A stretch of 64,000 nucleotides of DNA from Bin87 sp034420475 (lineage in GTDB: Bacteria; Chloroflexota; Dehalococcoidia; Lucifugimonadales; UBA3495), in assembly GCA_034420475.1 (NCBI GenBank), contig DAOULH010000090.1:1-64000 (forward strand), written 5' to 3'. Below the pieces are notes generated by a model. That model had not been told where the DNA came from. It made no database searches and saw only the letters and a list, made by a program, of their open reading frames with translations. Both the position numbers and the translations under genes were made by a program. Numbering within the stretch: position 1 is the stretch's first letter; every line of letters starts with the position of its first letter. Below, one piece after another: positions 26,299 to 34,961 of this stretch.

Positions 26299-27081
26299 AT
26301 GTCGATTAACTCAGACCCTTCCAACACTGACCGCCTCCCGCCGGTCGCCGGCGCTGACGCCGGAAGCGATCCGGTTCCCGGCCATGTGGCAATCATCATG
26401 GACGGCAACGGACGCTGGGCGGAGCGCCAGGGCCTCCCGCGCCAGGCGGGTCACCAGCGCGGGGTGAGCAATATCCGACGGATCGTCGAGTTGCTGGCGC
26501 AACGCGGCGTCCGCGTGGTTACGCTCTACGCCTTTTCGACGGAGAACTGGCGGCGGCCCACCGATGAAGTGGACAGCCTGATGACTATCCTGGCGGAACA
26601 GATCGAGCCGCAAACCCGGGAGCTGCACAAAGCGGGGGTGAAGCTGGTCCATCTCGGCGACATGAGCCCGCTGGCCCCCGCGCTCCAGGAATCGATACAA
26701 CAGGCGCAGGCCGTCACCAAGCACAACGACGGCATCACGGTCAACATCGCCTTCAATTACGGCGGCCGGGACGAGATCCTGCAGGCGGTGCGGAGGATGC
26801 TGGCCGACGGCGTGGTTCCCGAAGACGTGGACGAGACGCTGTTCAGCGCGTACCTCTACACCGACGGCTGCCCGGATCCGGACTTGATAATTCGCACCGG
26901 CGGCGAACAGCGGCTCAGCAATTTTCTCATCTGGCAGGCGGCCTACAGCGAGTATTACCACACGCCGGCGCTTTGGCCGGACCTGGATGCGGACGAATTG
27001 GACCGCGCGCTGAGCGCTTACGGTCAACGGCAGAGGCGTTTCGGCTCCCTGGACACCCAGGACCAAACCTCCGGAGCGTAA
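26299..27081 (+). CDS. uppS: Isoprenyl transferase (undecaprenyl diphosphate synthase)
   Basis: A 260-residue cis-prenyltransferase making the C55 lipid carrier for cell-wall or glycan synthesis. Motifs are VAIIMDGNGRWAERQGLPR (catalytic Asp), LYAFSTENWRRP and the C-terminal DLIIRTGGEQRLSNFLIWQ. The open frame begins at 26254; 26299 is preferred because the family core starts later, but neither start has a strong RBS. The stop is 5 bp before the GTG of cdsA. Confidence 0.95.
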   Translation: MSINSDPSNTDRLPPVAGADAGSDPVPGHVAIIMDGNGRWAERQGLPRQAGHQRGVSNIRRIVELLAQRGVRVVTLYAFSTENWRRPTDEVDSLMTILAEQIEPQTRELHKAGVKLVHLGDMSPLAPALQESIQQAQAVTKHNDGITVNIAFNYGGRDEILQAVRRMLADGVVPEDVDETLFSAYLYTDGCPDPDLIIRTGGEQRLSNFLIWQAAYSEYYHTPALWPDLDADELDRALSAYGQRQRRFGSLDTQDQTSGA

Positions 27082-27086
27082 GGCGG

Positions 27087-28142
27087 GTGCTGCTCCACCG
27101 GGTTCTGACTGCCCTGGTTGGCGTGCCGGTGGTGTTGGTATGCATCTGGTTCGGCCCGCCCTGGATTACCATACTGGCGGCCGCCGCCGCAGTTATTGGC
27201 GTCAGGGAAGCCTACCGGCTGTATCCCGGCCGTGAGCGAGCATCCGAGAACGGGGACGGCGGGGACGGGGACGATGACAGCGGCGATACGCCCCTGCCGT
27301 TGCTGCTGGGCGGAACCTGGGCGGTGGCGCTGGTGCTGGCCGGCGAGCTGGCGGTGCGGCCGGAGGATTTCGGGTGGGCGGCTCTGGGCATCTGCATCGC
27401 CGGCGTGGTGGTGTCCGGTTTGTGGATGATTGCGGCGTGGCACGGACGGCGACCGATAACGGCGGCGAGTTACCTGGTGATGGCGCCCGTTTACATCGGA
27501 GGAGCGTTGGCCGCAGCGACGGCTCTCCGCGGAATAGACGGGCTGCCCAAGCCGTGGCGGGCGAAAGTCGAAGAACCCGCGCCTCCGCTGGCGGTTCCTC
27601 CGCACATCGAAGATGACGGACTTGGCGAAGCGTTCGAGTCGGTTTACCAGGTCCCGGCCGACGACGGGGGGGTCTGGCTGCTGCCGGACATGATCGGTTC
27701 CGATTTCGCCCGGGAGTTGACCGTCCTCACGGAAACCGGGTGCTGGTGGCTCCTCCTGGTGATCCTCACCGTGTACGCGGCGGACACCGGGGCCTACGCC
27801 GCGGGGCGTCTCATCGGCCGGCATCGCCTGGCGCCCGGCATCAGCCCGGGGAAAACCTGGGAGGGAACGGCCGGCGGGATGCTGTTCGCGGTTATCGCCG
27901 CGGTGGTGCTGGGAATGCTGTTTCCGCTGCGGCTGGAGATTTGGCACCTGGCGATAATCGGTGTTATTTTAGGCGCCGTATCGCCCATCGGCGATCTGGT
28001 CGAATCCAAAATCAAACGATTGGCTGGCGCCAAGGACTCCGGCAACCTGTTTCCCGGCCACGGCGGGATGCTGGATCGGTTGGACAGCCTTCTTCCGTCC
28101 TTAATCGCGGTGTACGTCCTGGCTGCCGTGAGTACCCCTTAA
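27087..28142 (+). CDS. cdsA: Phosphatidate cytidylyltransferase, enlarged
   Basis: A 351-residue membrane enzyme making CDP-diacylglycerol from phosphatidate and CTP. The C-terminal signature SKIKRLAGAKDSG and GHGGMLDRLDSL identify it, with ADTGAYAAGRLIGRH before. It is about 80 residues longer than usual owing to an acidic Gly/Asp loop at about residues 51-69 and a soluble insert at about 148-218 between helices. The likely start is GTG 27087, just after the uppS stop; the frame is open further upstream inside uppS. Confidence 0.93.
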   Translation: MLLHRVLTALVGVPVVLVCIWFGPPWITILAAAAAVIGVREAYRLYPGRERASENGDGGDGDDDSGDTPLPLLLGGTWAVALVLAGELAVRPEDFGWAALGICIAGVVVSGLWMIAAWHGRRPITAASYLVMAPVYIGGALAAATALRGIDGLPKPWRAKVEEPAPPLAVPPHIEDDGLGEAFESVYQVPADDGGVWLLPDMIGSDFARELTVLTETGCWWLLLVILTVYAADTGAYAAGRLIGRHRLAPGISPGKTWEGTAGGMLFAVIAAVVLGMLFPLRLEIWHLAIIGVILGAVSPIGDLVESKIKRLAGAKDSGNLFPGHGGMLDRLDSLLPSLIAVYVLAAVSTP

Positions 28143-28162
28143 ATCGACCCGGAAGCGAACAA

Positions 28163-29290
28163 ATGCGGCGCATCGTCATTCTCGGCTCCACCGGCTCAAT
28201 CGGGCGTCAAACGCTGGACATCGTGCGGGCGTTCCCCGACGAGTTCCAGGTGGTGGGACTGGCCGCCGGAAACAACACCGCCCTGCTGCTGGAACAGGCA
28301 GCCGAGTTCGCTCCCGATTACATCTGGTGCTCCAACCCGCCGGACGAACCGCCCGACGGCGTGAAGATGCTGCCCATGGCGGAAATGGCGTCGCTGCCCG
28401 AGGTGGACCAGGTCATGGTCGCGTTGATGGGAGCGGTTGGCCTGACGCCCACGCTGAGCGCTCTGCGCGCGGGGAAGCAGGTCGCGCTGTCCAACAAGGA
28501 ACCCATCGTCATGGCGGGTCAGGTCCTGAAGGCGGCGGAAGCCGCCCACGGCGGGGTGATCCTGCCCGTGGACAGCGAGCCCAGCGCCATCTGGCAGTGC
28601 CTGCAAGGGGAAGACAACCACATCCGGCGCCTGATGATAACCGCCAGCGGTGGCCCGTTCCGGCGCACGCCTCTGGACGAACTGGAATCGGTGACGCCCG
28701 AGCAGGCGCTCCGGCACCCGACCTGGCGCATGGGCGACAAGATCACCATCGACTCGGCTACGCTGATGAACAAGGCTTTCGAGGTGATCGAATCCCATTG
28801 GCTGTTCTCCGTACCCTGGGAAGACATCGCCGTGGTAGTGCATCCCCAGAGCACCATCCATTCCATGGTCGAGTTCGACGACGGATCGGTGAAGGCGCAA
28901 CTGGGGCCGCCGAGTATGCGCTTGCCGATACAGTACGCCCTGTTTCATCCCAGGCGTTTTGCCAACGACGAGATACCCCGTCTGGACATCGGGGCTCCCT
29001 GGTCCCTGGACTTCGAGCCGCTGGAACCGAAACGCTTCCCCTGCTTTGACCTGGCGGTGTCCGCCGGCAAGACGGGCGGAACCATGCCCGCCGTGCTCAG
29101 CGCCGCGGATGAAGTGGCGGTGCAGGCGTTCCTTGCCGGGAGCATCCGCTATACCGACATCTACCGCCTGGTCGAGCGCGTCCTCGGCGAGCACGTATCT
29201 CAGCCGTCGCCCGACCTGGATGCTATAGTAGAAGCAGACCGCTGGGCCAACCTGCGCGCTGCTGAGATCGTGAGCAGCGGGATGAATTAG
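28163..29290 (+). CDS. dxr: 1-deoxy-D-xylulose 5-phosphate reductoisomerase
   Basis: A 375-residue NADPH enzyme of the MEP isoprenoid pathway. It shows the Rossmann motif ILGSTGSIGRQTLDIV, the metal ligands in PVDSEPSAIWQCLQG and the catalytic stretch RMGDKITIDSATLMNKAFEV. Small changes from the common form are NKEP for NKES and DSEPS for DSEHN; the metal-binding Asp and Glu are kept. It sits 21 bp after cdsA, supplying isoprenoid precursor next to uppS. Confidence 0.96.
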   Translation: MRRIVILGSTGSIGRQTLDIVRAFPDEFQVVGLAAGNNTALLLEQAAEFAPDYIWCSNPPDEPPDGVKMLPMAEMASLPEVDQVMVALMGAVGLTPTLSALRAGKQVALSNKEPIVMAGQVLKAAEAAHGGVILPVDSEPSAIWQCLQGEDNHIRRLMITASGGPFRRTPLDELESVTPEQALRHPTWRMGDKITIDSATLMNKAFEVIESHWLFSVPWEDIAVVVHPQSTIHSMVEFDDGSVKAQLGPPSMRLPIQYALFHPRRFANDEIPRLDIGAPWSLDFEPLEPKRFPCFDLAVSAGKTGGTMPAVLSAADEVAVQAFLAGSIRYTDIYRLVERVLGEHVSQPSPDLDAIVEADRWANLRAAEIVSSGMN

Positions 29291-29312
29291 CCGGCCTCGC
29301 GGGCCAAGCGCT

Positions 29313-30710
29313 ATGGACACGTGGATAATCGCGGTGGCGTCGTTCGTGCCGATGCTGCTTCTTCTGGTGGTGGTGCACGAGCTGGGGCACTTCTGGTCGG
29401 CCCGGGCCTTTGGTATCAAGGTGCTCGAATTTGGCGTCGGCTACCCGCCCCGGGCCTTTGGGATCTACACCGGCCGCACCGAGACGCTGCTGCTCCCCAC
29501 CACGGTTTGCCTCAACGGGGTGATGGGCTCCATTCGCCCGGGCCAGGTGATCCGCGTGCTGTCCGGCGAAAATGACGACGGGCAGTTGGTGGCGCGTTAC
29601 ATCGAGCTGCGGGAATCAGGTCGAGCCGGAGGGGTCCTTGGTTCCCTGGCCGGATTGGCGGGGTTCGGACGCCGGCCCCGGGATGCGGAACCTGGAACGC
29701 AGTCCGCCCGCAGACGATTGGACGACGTGCAGACGGACGAGTTTCTCCGCCATGAGGGGCGTGTCCGGGAGGTGTTGCCCGACCGCGTCGTCCTGGCCGA
29801 CATGATCTACTCCGTCAACTGGCTTCCCCTGGGCGGGTTCGTCAGGCTGTCGGGGGAGAACAATCCCGCCGCGCCCGGAAGCCTGGCGCGGCGAGGCCTG
29901 GGCCAGCGAGCCATCGTGCTAGCCGCCGGGTCGGCCATGAACGCGCTGTTCCCGATTGTGGCGTTTGCCATCATGTTCATGGTGCCGCACACGGAGATGG
30001 TCGGCGGGTCGGCGGAGATCACGTCGGTCGCGCCGAATTCACCGGCGGAAGCCGCGGGCCTGCTGCCCGGCGACCGCGTGGTGCAGGTGGGTGACCAGCC
30101 GCCGGGGACGCCGCAGGAATTGCCCCGGGAAGTTCGCCTGGCGGCCGGCGCCGAGATGACCTGGGTCATCGAACGAGACGGGCAGCAGCGGGTGGCCCAG
30201 GTCACGCCGCGGGTGGACCCGCCGCCGGGCCAGGGCGCGGTCGGGATCACCTTTTCCATAGTTGACCAAGAAGAGGTCCGGCGCATCGAGCCTCCCTGGA
30301 CCGCGGTGCGCCTGGGGGTGACCAGCACCTGGGATATGCTGACCCTGATGGGCAGGGAGATCCGCGGCTGGTTCGGCGGAGGACGGGGGCCGGAGCTGAG
30401 CGGACCCATCGGCATCGCCCAGATCACCGGCGAGGTGACCCGTCAGGGCGGGCTCCAGGGCTGGATGCTGGTGGCAATCCTGTTGAGCATCAACCTGGCG
30501 GTGCTGAACATACTGCCCATCCCGATGCTGGACGGGGGACGTCTGCTGTTCGTGTTCATCGAATGGGTCCGCGGGGGCAAACGGGTGCCGTCGGACAAAG
30601 AGGGGCTGGTCCACCTGATCGGATTCGTGGCCCTGTTGGCCCTGGTCATCGCCATCTCGGCGAACGACATCATGCGGCTGGTGCGCGGAATTTCGCCTTT
30701 GGGCGGATGA
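29313..30710 (+). CDS. rseP: RseP/site-2-protease family intramembrane metalloprotease
   Basis: A 465-residue M50 zinc protease that cuts transmembrane substrates such as anti-sigma factors. HELGH (residues 22-26) lies in the first membrane helix, the third ligand motif is NILPIPMLDGGRLLF near the C-terminus, and a PDZ domain covers about residues 230-310 (SPAEAAGLLPGDRVVQVGD). An extra 90-residue charged insert lies between the first helix and the second membrane part. It closes the operon after dxr, as in many bacteria. Confidence 0.93.
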   Translation: MDTWIIAVASFVPMLLLLVVVHELGHFWSARAFGIKVLEFGVGYPPRAFGIYTGRTETLLLPTTVCLNGVMGSIRPGQVIRVLSGENDDGQLVARYIELRESGRAGGVLGSLAGLAGFGRRPRDAEPGTQSARRRLDDVQTDEFLRHEGRVREVLPDRVVLADMIYSVNWLPLGGFVRLSGENNPAAPGSLARRGLGQRAIVLAAGSAMNALFPIVAFAIMFMVPHTEMVGGSAEITSVAPNSPAEAAGLLPGDRVVQVGDQPPGTPQELPREVRLAAGAEMTWVIERDGQQRVAQVTPRVDPPPGQGAVGITFSIVDQEEVRRIEPPWTAVRLGVTSTWDMLTLMGREIRGWFGGGRGPELSGPIGIAQITGEVTRQGGLQGWMLVAILLSINLAVLNILPIPMLDGGRLLFVFIEWVRGGKRVPSDKEGLVHLIGFVALLALVIAISANDIMRLVRGISPLGG

Positions 30711-30741
30711 CCGGATCGAGCTGCCTGAGGCGGCTCTCCGG

Positions 30742-30891
30742 CCCGCGCGTACCCCGGTTTATCATTGCGCCCCCGCACTTGATGCGGGGGTGGCAATCTC
30801 GTTGCGGCCAGGATCGTGGCTGCACCAACGGGATTGCCACGTCGCTTCGCTCCGCGCAATGACAGGTTTGCGGAAACTGGGTGCGCATGGG
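30742..30891. repeat. Palindromic intergenic element, type A
   Basis: Core from ATCATTGCG (30761) to CAATGAC (30863). Outer arms are degenerate relatives of CTCACGCGTACCCA (CGCGCGTACCCC left, CTGGGTGCGCATG right). Confidence 0.75.
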
Positions 30892-30920
30892 GGATCTCCG
30901 GGTATTGACCGGACAGAGTA

Positions 30921-30949
30921 CGGCCCCCGCGCCAGCGACGCGGGGGCCG
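30921..30949 (-). terminator. Strong hairpin after dienelactone hydrolase gene
   Basis: A perfect 11-bp GC stem CGGCCCCCGCG/CGCGGGGGCCG with a 7-nt loop, 26 nt past the stop at 30975. No U-tract, so termination strength is uncertain. Confidence 0.55.
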
Positions 30950-30974
30950 TGAAAGTCCTGGGGTATGGTTGCGC

Positions 30975-31763
30975 TTACTTCAAGTGCTCGTTGAAGAAGG
31001 CCAGGGTGCGGGCCTGGGCATCTTCCGCGGCGGCTTGGTTATAGCTGTCGCGGTCGTCGCAGTTGAAGCCGTGGCCGGCCCCTGGATACATCTTGAAGTC
31101 GTAGGACTTGCCCGCCGCATCCAGCGCTGCTTCGATCTGCGAGACGTCTGCGGGGGTCGGATTGCCGTCGGTTTCACCGAAGTTGCCCATCAGCGGGATG
31201 CTGATGCGCGCGGTGCCGTCGACGGGGGTCACGCCGTCGCTGTAGGGCGCGAGAATGGCGCCGCCGTAGTAGCAAACGCCGGCGGACAGGCCGGAGCAGG
31301 AACTGGCAGCCAGATAGACCACGCGCCCGCCCATGCAGTAACCGACGATTCCGATTTTCTGGCCGCGCGTGCGCGGGTAGGTGCGCTGCAGGTAGTCGAC
31401 GGTGGCGTTGATGTCGGCAATGATGCCCTGGCCGCTCAACTCCGGCATATAGGTGTTGATGGCGGCGTCGAAATCGTCAGTGGTGTAGCCCAGCATCGGG
31501 TTGGGGTTGCGCTCGTTGCGGTGGAACAGGGCCGGAGCCACGGCGACGTAACCCGCAGCGGCGAAGCCGTCGGCCACCCGCTGGATGTGCTGGTTGACCC
31601 CGAAAGCTTCCTGCACGACGATAACAGCCGGCAGGCTCGTGCCGGCGCTGGGCGCCGGGAAGCTCACGTAGGCGGCCATATCACCGGCCTCGGCGATGTT
31701 GGCTCCCGATTCTCGATCTTCCGTGGGGTCGGGCATTCGGATGTTTTCCCAGAAAGACGGCAT
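30975..31763 (-). CDS. Dienelactone hydrolase family protein
   Basis: A 262-residue alpha/beta hydrolase. The Cys-Asp-His triad is visible: Cys143 in GIVGYCMGGR, Asp199 in FGETDGNP and His231 in PGAGHGF, with Glu52 in VQEAFG as in the true dienelactone hydrolases. These open lactones formed in aromatic-ring breakdown, though many homologues have other ester or lactone substrates. The ATG at 31763 has GGAGG upstream; the frame is open further but crosses the promoter. Confidence 0.88.
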   Translation of the reverse strand: MPSFWENIRMPDPTEDRESGANIAEAGDMAAYVSFPAPSAGTSLPAVIVVQEAFGVNQHIQRVADGFAAAGYVAVAPALFHRNERNPNPMLGYTTDDFDAAINTYMPELSGQGIIADINATVDYLQRTYPRTRGQKIGIVGYCMGGRVVYLAASSCSGLSAGVCYYGGAILAPYSDGVTPVDGTARISIPLMGNFGETDGNPTPADVSQIEAALDAAGKSYDFKMYPGAGHGFNCDDRDSYNQAAAEDAQARTLAFFNEHLK

Positions 31764-31862
31764 AGCTTTTCCTCCTCCATTGGTTGCGCGAACTTCAGTG
31801 ATACGACGGCTCCGCGGCGGCAGAGCGCGCGCGTCTGCGGGCCATATCTTTCGTGCGCCGGA

Positions 31863-31891
31863 ATTGTAACAAAGGATTGCGGGCCAAACAA
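31863..31891 (-). promoter_or_regulatory. Promoter of the dienelactone hydrolase gene
   Basis: On the minus strand TTGTTT (31891-31886) and TACAAT (31868-31863) are 17 nt apart, about 100 nt before the start at 31763. Confidence 0.6.
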
Positions 31892-32049
31892 GCAGGTTGC
31901 CGCCGGGTGGCTGCGGCGCGAGGCCAAGATCGGCGTCGGCGGACCGGCTGCCGGCAACCCCGACCGGGACGGTCGTTTCGCGTTTTGCCGCGCGGCCATT
32001 GAGGCATTGGAACCGGCCCGGCGGCCAGCCCCGTCCGCCGGCGGTTCGC

Positions 32050-33330
32050 TCACCTCGCGCGGCGGCGACCGATAATATCCGCAATCCACATGGCGCATAC
32101 CGAGGCCACGGTCAGGAACGCGGACAGGATGAACGCCTGCACGTAATCGCCCTGGAGGTCGAACATCAGGCCGGCAATGATTGGCCCGAGAAAGATTGCC
32201 GCACCCCGGCCCATCTCGACGAACCCCATCACGGTGCCCAGGGACTCAGTGGGGAAGATGTCCGCCGCCTTCGCGCCGATGATCAGGCCGCTGATGCCGT
32301 CGGTGATACCCGCCAGGGCGACGTAAACGGCCAGGGGCCAGAAGCTCCGGCCGTCGCCCAGCCAAAGCACCAGGAGCACGGCGCCGGCGGCGACGCCCAT
32401 CCCGACGGTGTAAACCGACTCGCGCCCCCAGCGGTCGGTGGCCAGTCCCACCAGGGGTCGAGCGAACACGCTCACCAGACCCACGGCGCCCAGGGTGTTC
32501 GCCGCGGTTTGCACGCTGTAACCGGCTAATACGAAGAAGGTGACCAGGTGGACCCGGATCATCTGCGTGCCGGTGGAGCCGAAGACGCGGGTCAGGACCA
32601 GCAGCCACATCGCCGGGTCGCGGACCACGTTTCCCAAAGTCGGCGTTGCCCCGCGCTCGTTCCGGCCGGAACGGGCTCCCGAGGTTGGCGGGCCGGGTTG
32701 GGATTGGGACGCGGCTGCCGTCGCTTGTGGAACCGGCGCAGTTTCCGGTGGACGGCGCTGCAACAAACCGTTGGGCACCGCGACCAACACGGCGAAAATC
32801 ACGCCGTAAATGCGGTAAGCCCACCGCCATCCCACCGCAGTGATCAGGACACCGGCCAGCGGAGCAAAAACCGCCTGGCCGATGGGGTTGCCGCTGTCCG
32901 CCAGCCCCAGCATACGGCCGCGCGTTTGCGGGAACCAGGGGGCGACGGTGGCGGTCATCGAAAACGACGAAATGGCCGTGTGACCGATCCCGGCAAACAC
33001 GCTGTACAGGATGAACATCTGCCACAGGTCGGTGGTGTAACTGGACGCAATCCAGCCGAAGAGGATGAATAGTCCGGCCACCGGGAAGAGGATCCGCGCG
33101 CCCCATCGGTCCAGCAGGATGCCCAGCAGCGGCGCGCTGATGGCGCCGATGAGGCCGGCCAGCGAAAACACCGCCGAGGTGTAAGTCGCGCTACGACCAA
33201 AAGCGTCTTTCAGCGCGTTGAAATAGACGGCCTCGCTGTTCTTGGTGCCGCCCTCAACGGTGAGGTTTCCCAGCGACAGGACGAATATCACCCAGCCATA
33301 ATGCAGGCGGGCGCGGGCCGCGTTCAGCAC
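32050..33330 (-). CDS. MFS transporter
   Basis: A 426-residue major-facilitator carrier with about 12 membrane helices. The signature loop LLGILLDRWGARILFPV follows helix 2 and its counterpart LVGLATDRWGRESVY is in the second half. A Pro/Ala/Ser-rich cytoplasmic loop (about residues 195-235) separates the halves. The start is GTG at 33330 and lacks a clear Shine-Dalgarno, so it is uncertain. It is about 290 nt upstream of the dienelactone hydrolase gene on the same strand; a common role in uptake of lactone-yielding compounds is possible but unproven. Confidence 0.88.
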   Translation of the reverse strand: MLNAARARLHYGWVIFVLSLGNLTVEGGTKNSEAVYFNALKDAFGRSATYTSAVFSLAGLIGAISAPLLGILLDRWGARILFPVAGLFILFGWIASSYTTDLWQMFILYSVFAGIGHTAISSFSMTATVAPWFPQTRGRMLGLADSGNPIGQAVFAPLAGVLITAVGWRWAYRIYGVIFAVLVAVPNGLLQRRPPETAPVPQATAAASQSQPGPPTSGARSGRNERGATPTLGNVVRDPAMWLLVLTRVFGSTGTQMIRVHLVTFFVLAGYSVQTAANTLGAVGLVSVFARPLVGLATDRWGRESVYTVGMGVAAGAVLLVLWLGDGRSFWPLAVYVALAGITDGISGLIIGAKAADIFPTESLGTVMGFVEMGRGAAIFLGPIIAGLMFDLQGDYVQAFILSAFLTVASVCAMWIADIIGRRRAR

Positions 33331-33451
33331 GAGCTTGCCTGGAGTCCGAACCTGCGGGTGTCACGGCCGACGGGCGCAAAAGCCGATTGAAGCATCGCGC
33401 GATTATACACGGCGGCCGCGCTAATCTTACATCGATGCGCAGGATGATAAG

Positions 33452-33615
33452 TGCTCGGAATTCAGGAGGTTGTCATTGCGAGGCGCTTGCGCCGTGGCAA
33501 TCTCGACGCCGTAGCAGCAACCTCTGCTCCGAAGGACTTCCCTACGCCACGAGATTGCCACGCTGCGCTCGCAATGACACAGGACTGCGCAGTTGGGTGG
33601 GAAATGGGCGCGCGC
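33452..33615. repeat. Palindromic intergenic element, hybrid A/B
   Basis: Core from GTCATTGCG (33472) to GCAATGAC (33578). The left flank GCTCGGAATTCAGGAGGTT is a type B arm; the right flank (GTTGGGTGGGAAATGGGCGCGCGCGAG) resembles a type A arm. In reverse orientation it has the same make-up as the copy at 10703-10830. Confidence 0.65.
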
Positions 33616-33620
33616 GAGGG

Positions 33621-34889
33621 TCAACCCCCAGTGGCGGACGGAGCCGGCTCCGGCAAGGCCGCCGCTCGGCTGGAGAGGCCGTGTTTCATGATCAGGCCGG
33701 CGCCGCACAACGACAACGACGCGAAGCTCACCACGATCAGCGACAGCCTCAGGTCTCCGGTCAACTCCTGGATAATGCCGGCGATCAGGGGTCCCAGCGC
33801 GATACCCGCCGAACTGCTCATCTGGATGAAGGCCAGGCTCACGGCAATCTCACGGGGGCGTATTCCGGGCAGGTTGAAGGGCACCGAATAGAGAACGGGC
33901 CAAAAGCCCCAGGCGATCCCGTTGACGATAGTGAGCGCCAACAACACCGGCAGCGACCCGGTGAGGGTCATGGCCGCAAAGGTGACGGCCATCACTGCGC
34001 CGGTTCCCAGCAAGACGGTCCGTCCCTGATCCGAGACCATGACCAGCCAACCGAAGCCCAACCCGCAAACGCCGCCCACGAAGATGCCCACCGCCAATAT
34101 GCCGCCCGACCAGATCAGTGACACCTGGTAGCTGTCCAGCATCAGGGTGGGATAGAAACTGAGGAACGCGGACCACGACATGGTGGCCCCGACGAACCCG
34201 AGGCCGCCGATCCACAGGTCGCGGTAACGCAGCGCGCCCTTGAGAACGTTCACGTCCTGGGAACCCAGACGTTGCCGGTATTCGGCGGTAACCCTTTCCC
34301 GCCCGAATATCAGCCAAAGTATGGTCAACACGCCGAAAAGGCCAACGAACCAGAGGAGGGTTGCCCGCCAGTCGTCGCTCAGGGCGGCAAGAATAAACGG
34401 CGAACCCGCTACTCCCCCGCCCACCACCAGGCCGAACATTGCATTGGAGATGCTGTTTACCAGCACCACCTGCCGCTGCGGGAACCATTGTTGGGTCAGC
34501 AGCGCGCGCGCCGGCTGCCGGGCGATCACGCTCACGCCGAAGGCCACCCGACCCAGCAGCAGCAATACGAAGCCGGGAGAGAGGGACTGGGCCAGCAGGA
34601 ACAGGGTTCCTAGGGCCAGGGTGACGGAGGTGAGTATCCGCGGGGAGAAGCGGGAAGCCCACCAGCCGATGGGAATGGCCAGCACGAGGTTTCCCCAATA
34701 CGCGGAGGACCCCAGCATCCCTTGCTGGAAAGGCGACAGCCCGAGCTCGGCGCTGATTGCCGGCAGCAGGATGCCGATGGTGGACATGATCATGAAGCCG
34801 GCCACGCTTGCGGTGAGCCAGATGCCCATGACCACCCAGCGGTAGGCCGGGAACTCCTGGGGCGAATTTCCGGTGGCGGCGGCGCTCAT
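33621..34889 (-). CDS. MFS transporter
   Basis: A 422-residue 12-helix major-facilitator protein. The helix 2-3 loop is IGWWASRFSPRILTSV and the helix 4-5 region LGRVAFGVSVIARQPAR. It resembles sugar-phosphate/organic-anion type carriers, but the substrate is not readable. It is not a close paralogue of the other MFS genes here. It is 72 bp downstream of lhgO on the same strand, so it may import 2-hydroxyacids for that oxidase. Its 3' end abuts a palindromic element. Confidence 0.88.
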   Translation of the reverse strand: MSAAATGNSPQEFPAYRWVVMGIWLTASVAGFMIMSTIGILLPAISAELGLSPFQQGMLGSSAYWGNLVLAIPIGWWASRFSPRILTSVTLALGTLFLLAQSLSPGFVLLLLGRVAFGVSVIARQPARALLTQQWFPQRQVVLVNSISNAMFGLVVGGGVAGSPFILAALSDDWRATLLWFVGLFGVLTILWLIFGRERVTAEYRQRLGSQDVNVLKGALRYRDLWIGGLGFVGATMSWSAFLSFYPTLMLDSYQVSLIWSGGILAVGIFVGGVCGLGFGWLVMVSDQGRTVLLGTGAVMAVTFAAMTLTGSLPVLLALTIVNGIAWGFWPVLYSVPFNLPGIRPREIAVSLAFIQMSSSAGIALGPLIAGIIQELTGDLRLSLIVVSFASLSLCGAGLIMKHGLSSRAAALPEPAPSATGG

Positions 34890-34961
34890 CAGGTCAGGGG
34901 CTCATCAGGTCAGGATAGAAGTGTCCGCCGCCGGCCGCCCCGGGATCCGTCGGCAGCGCGT

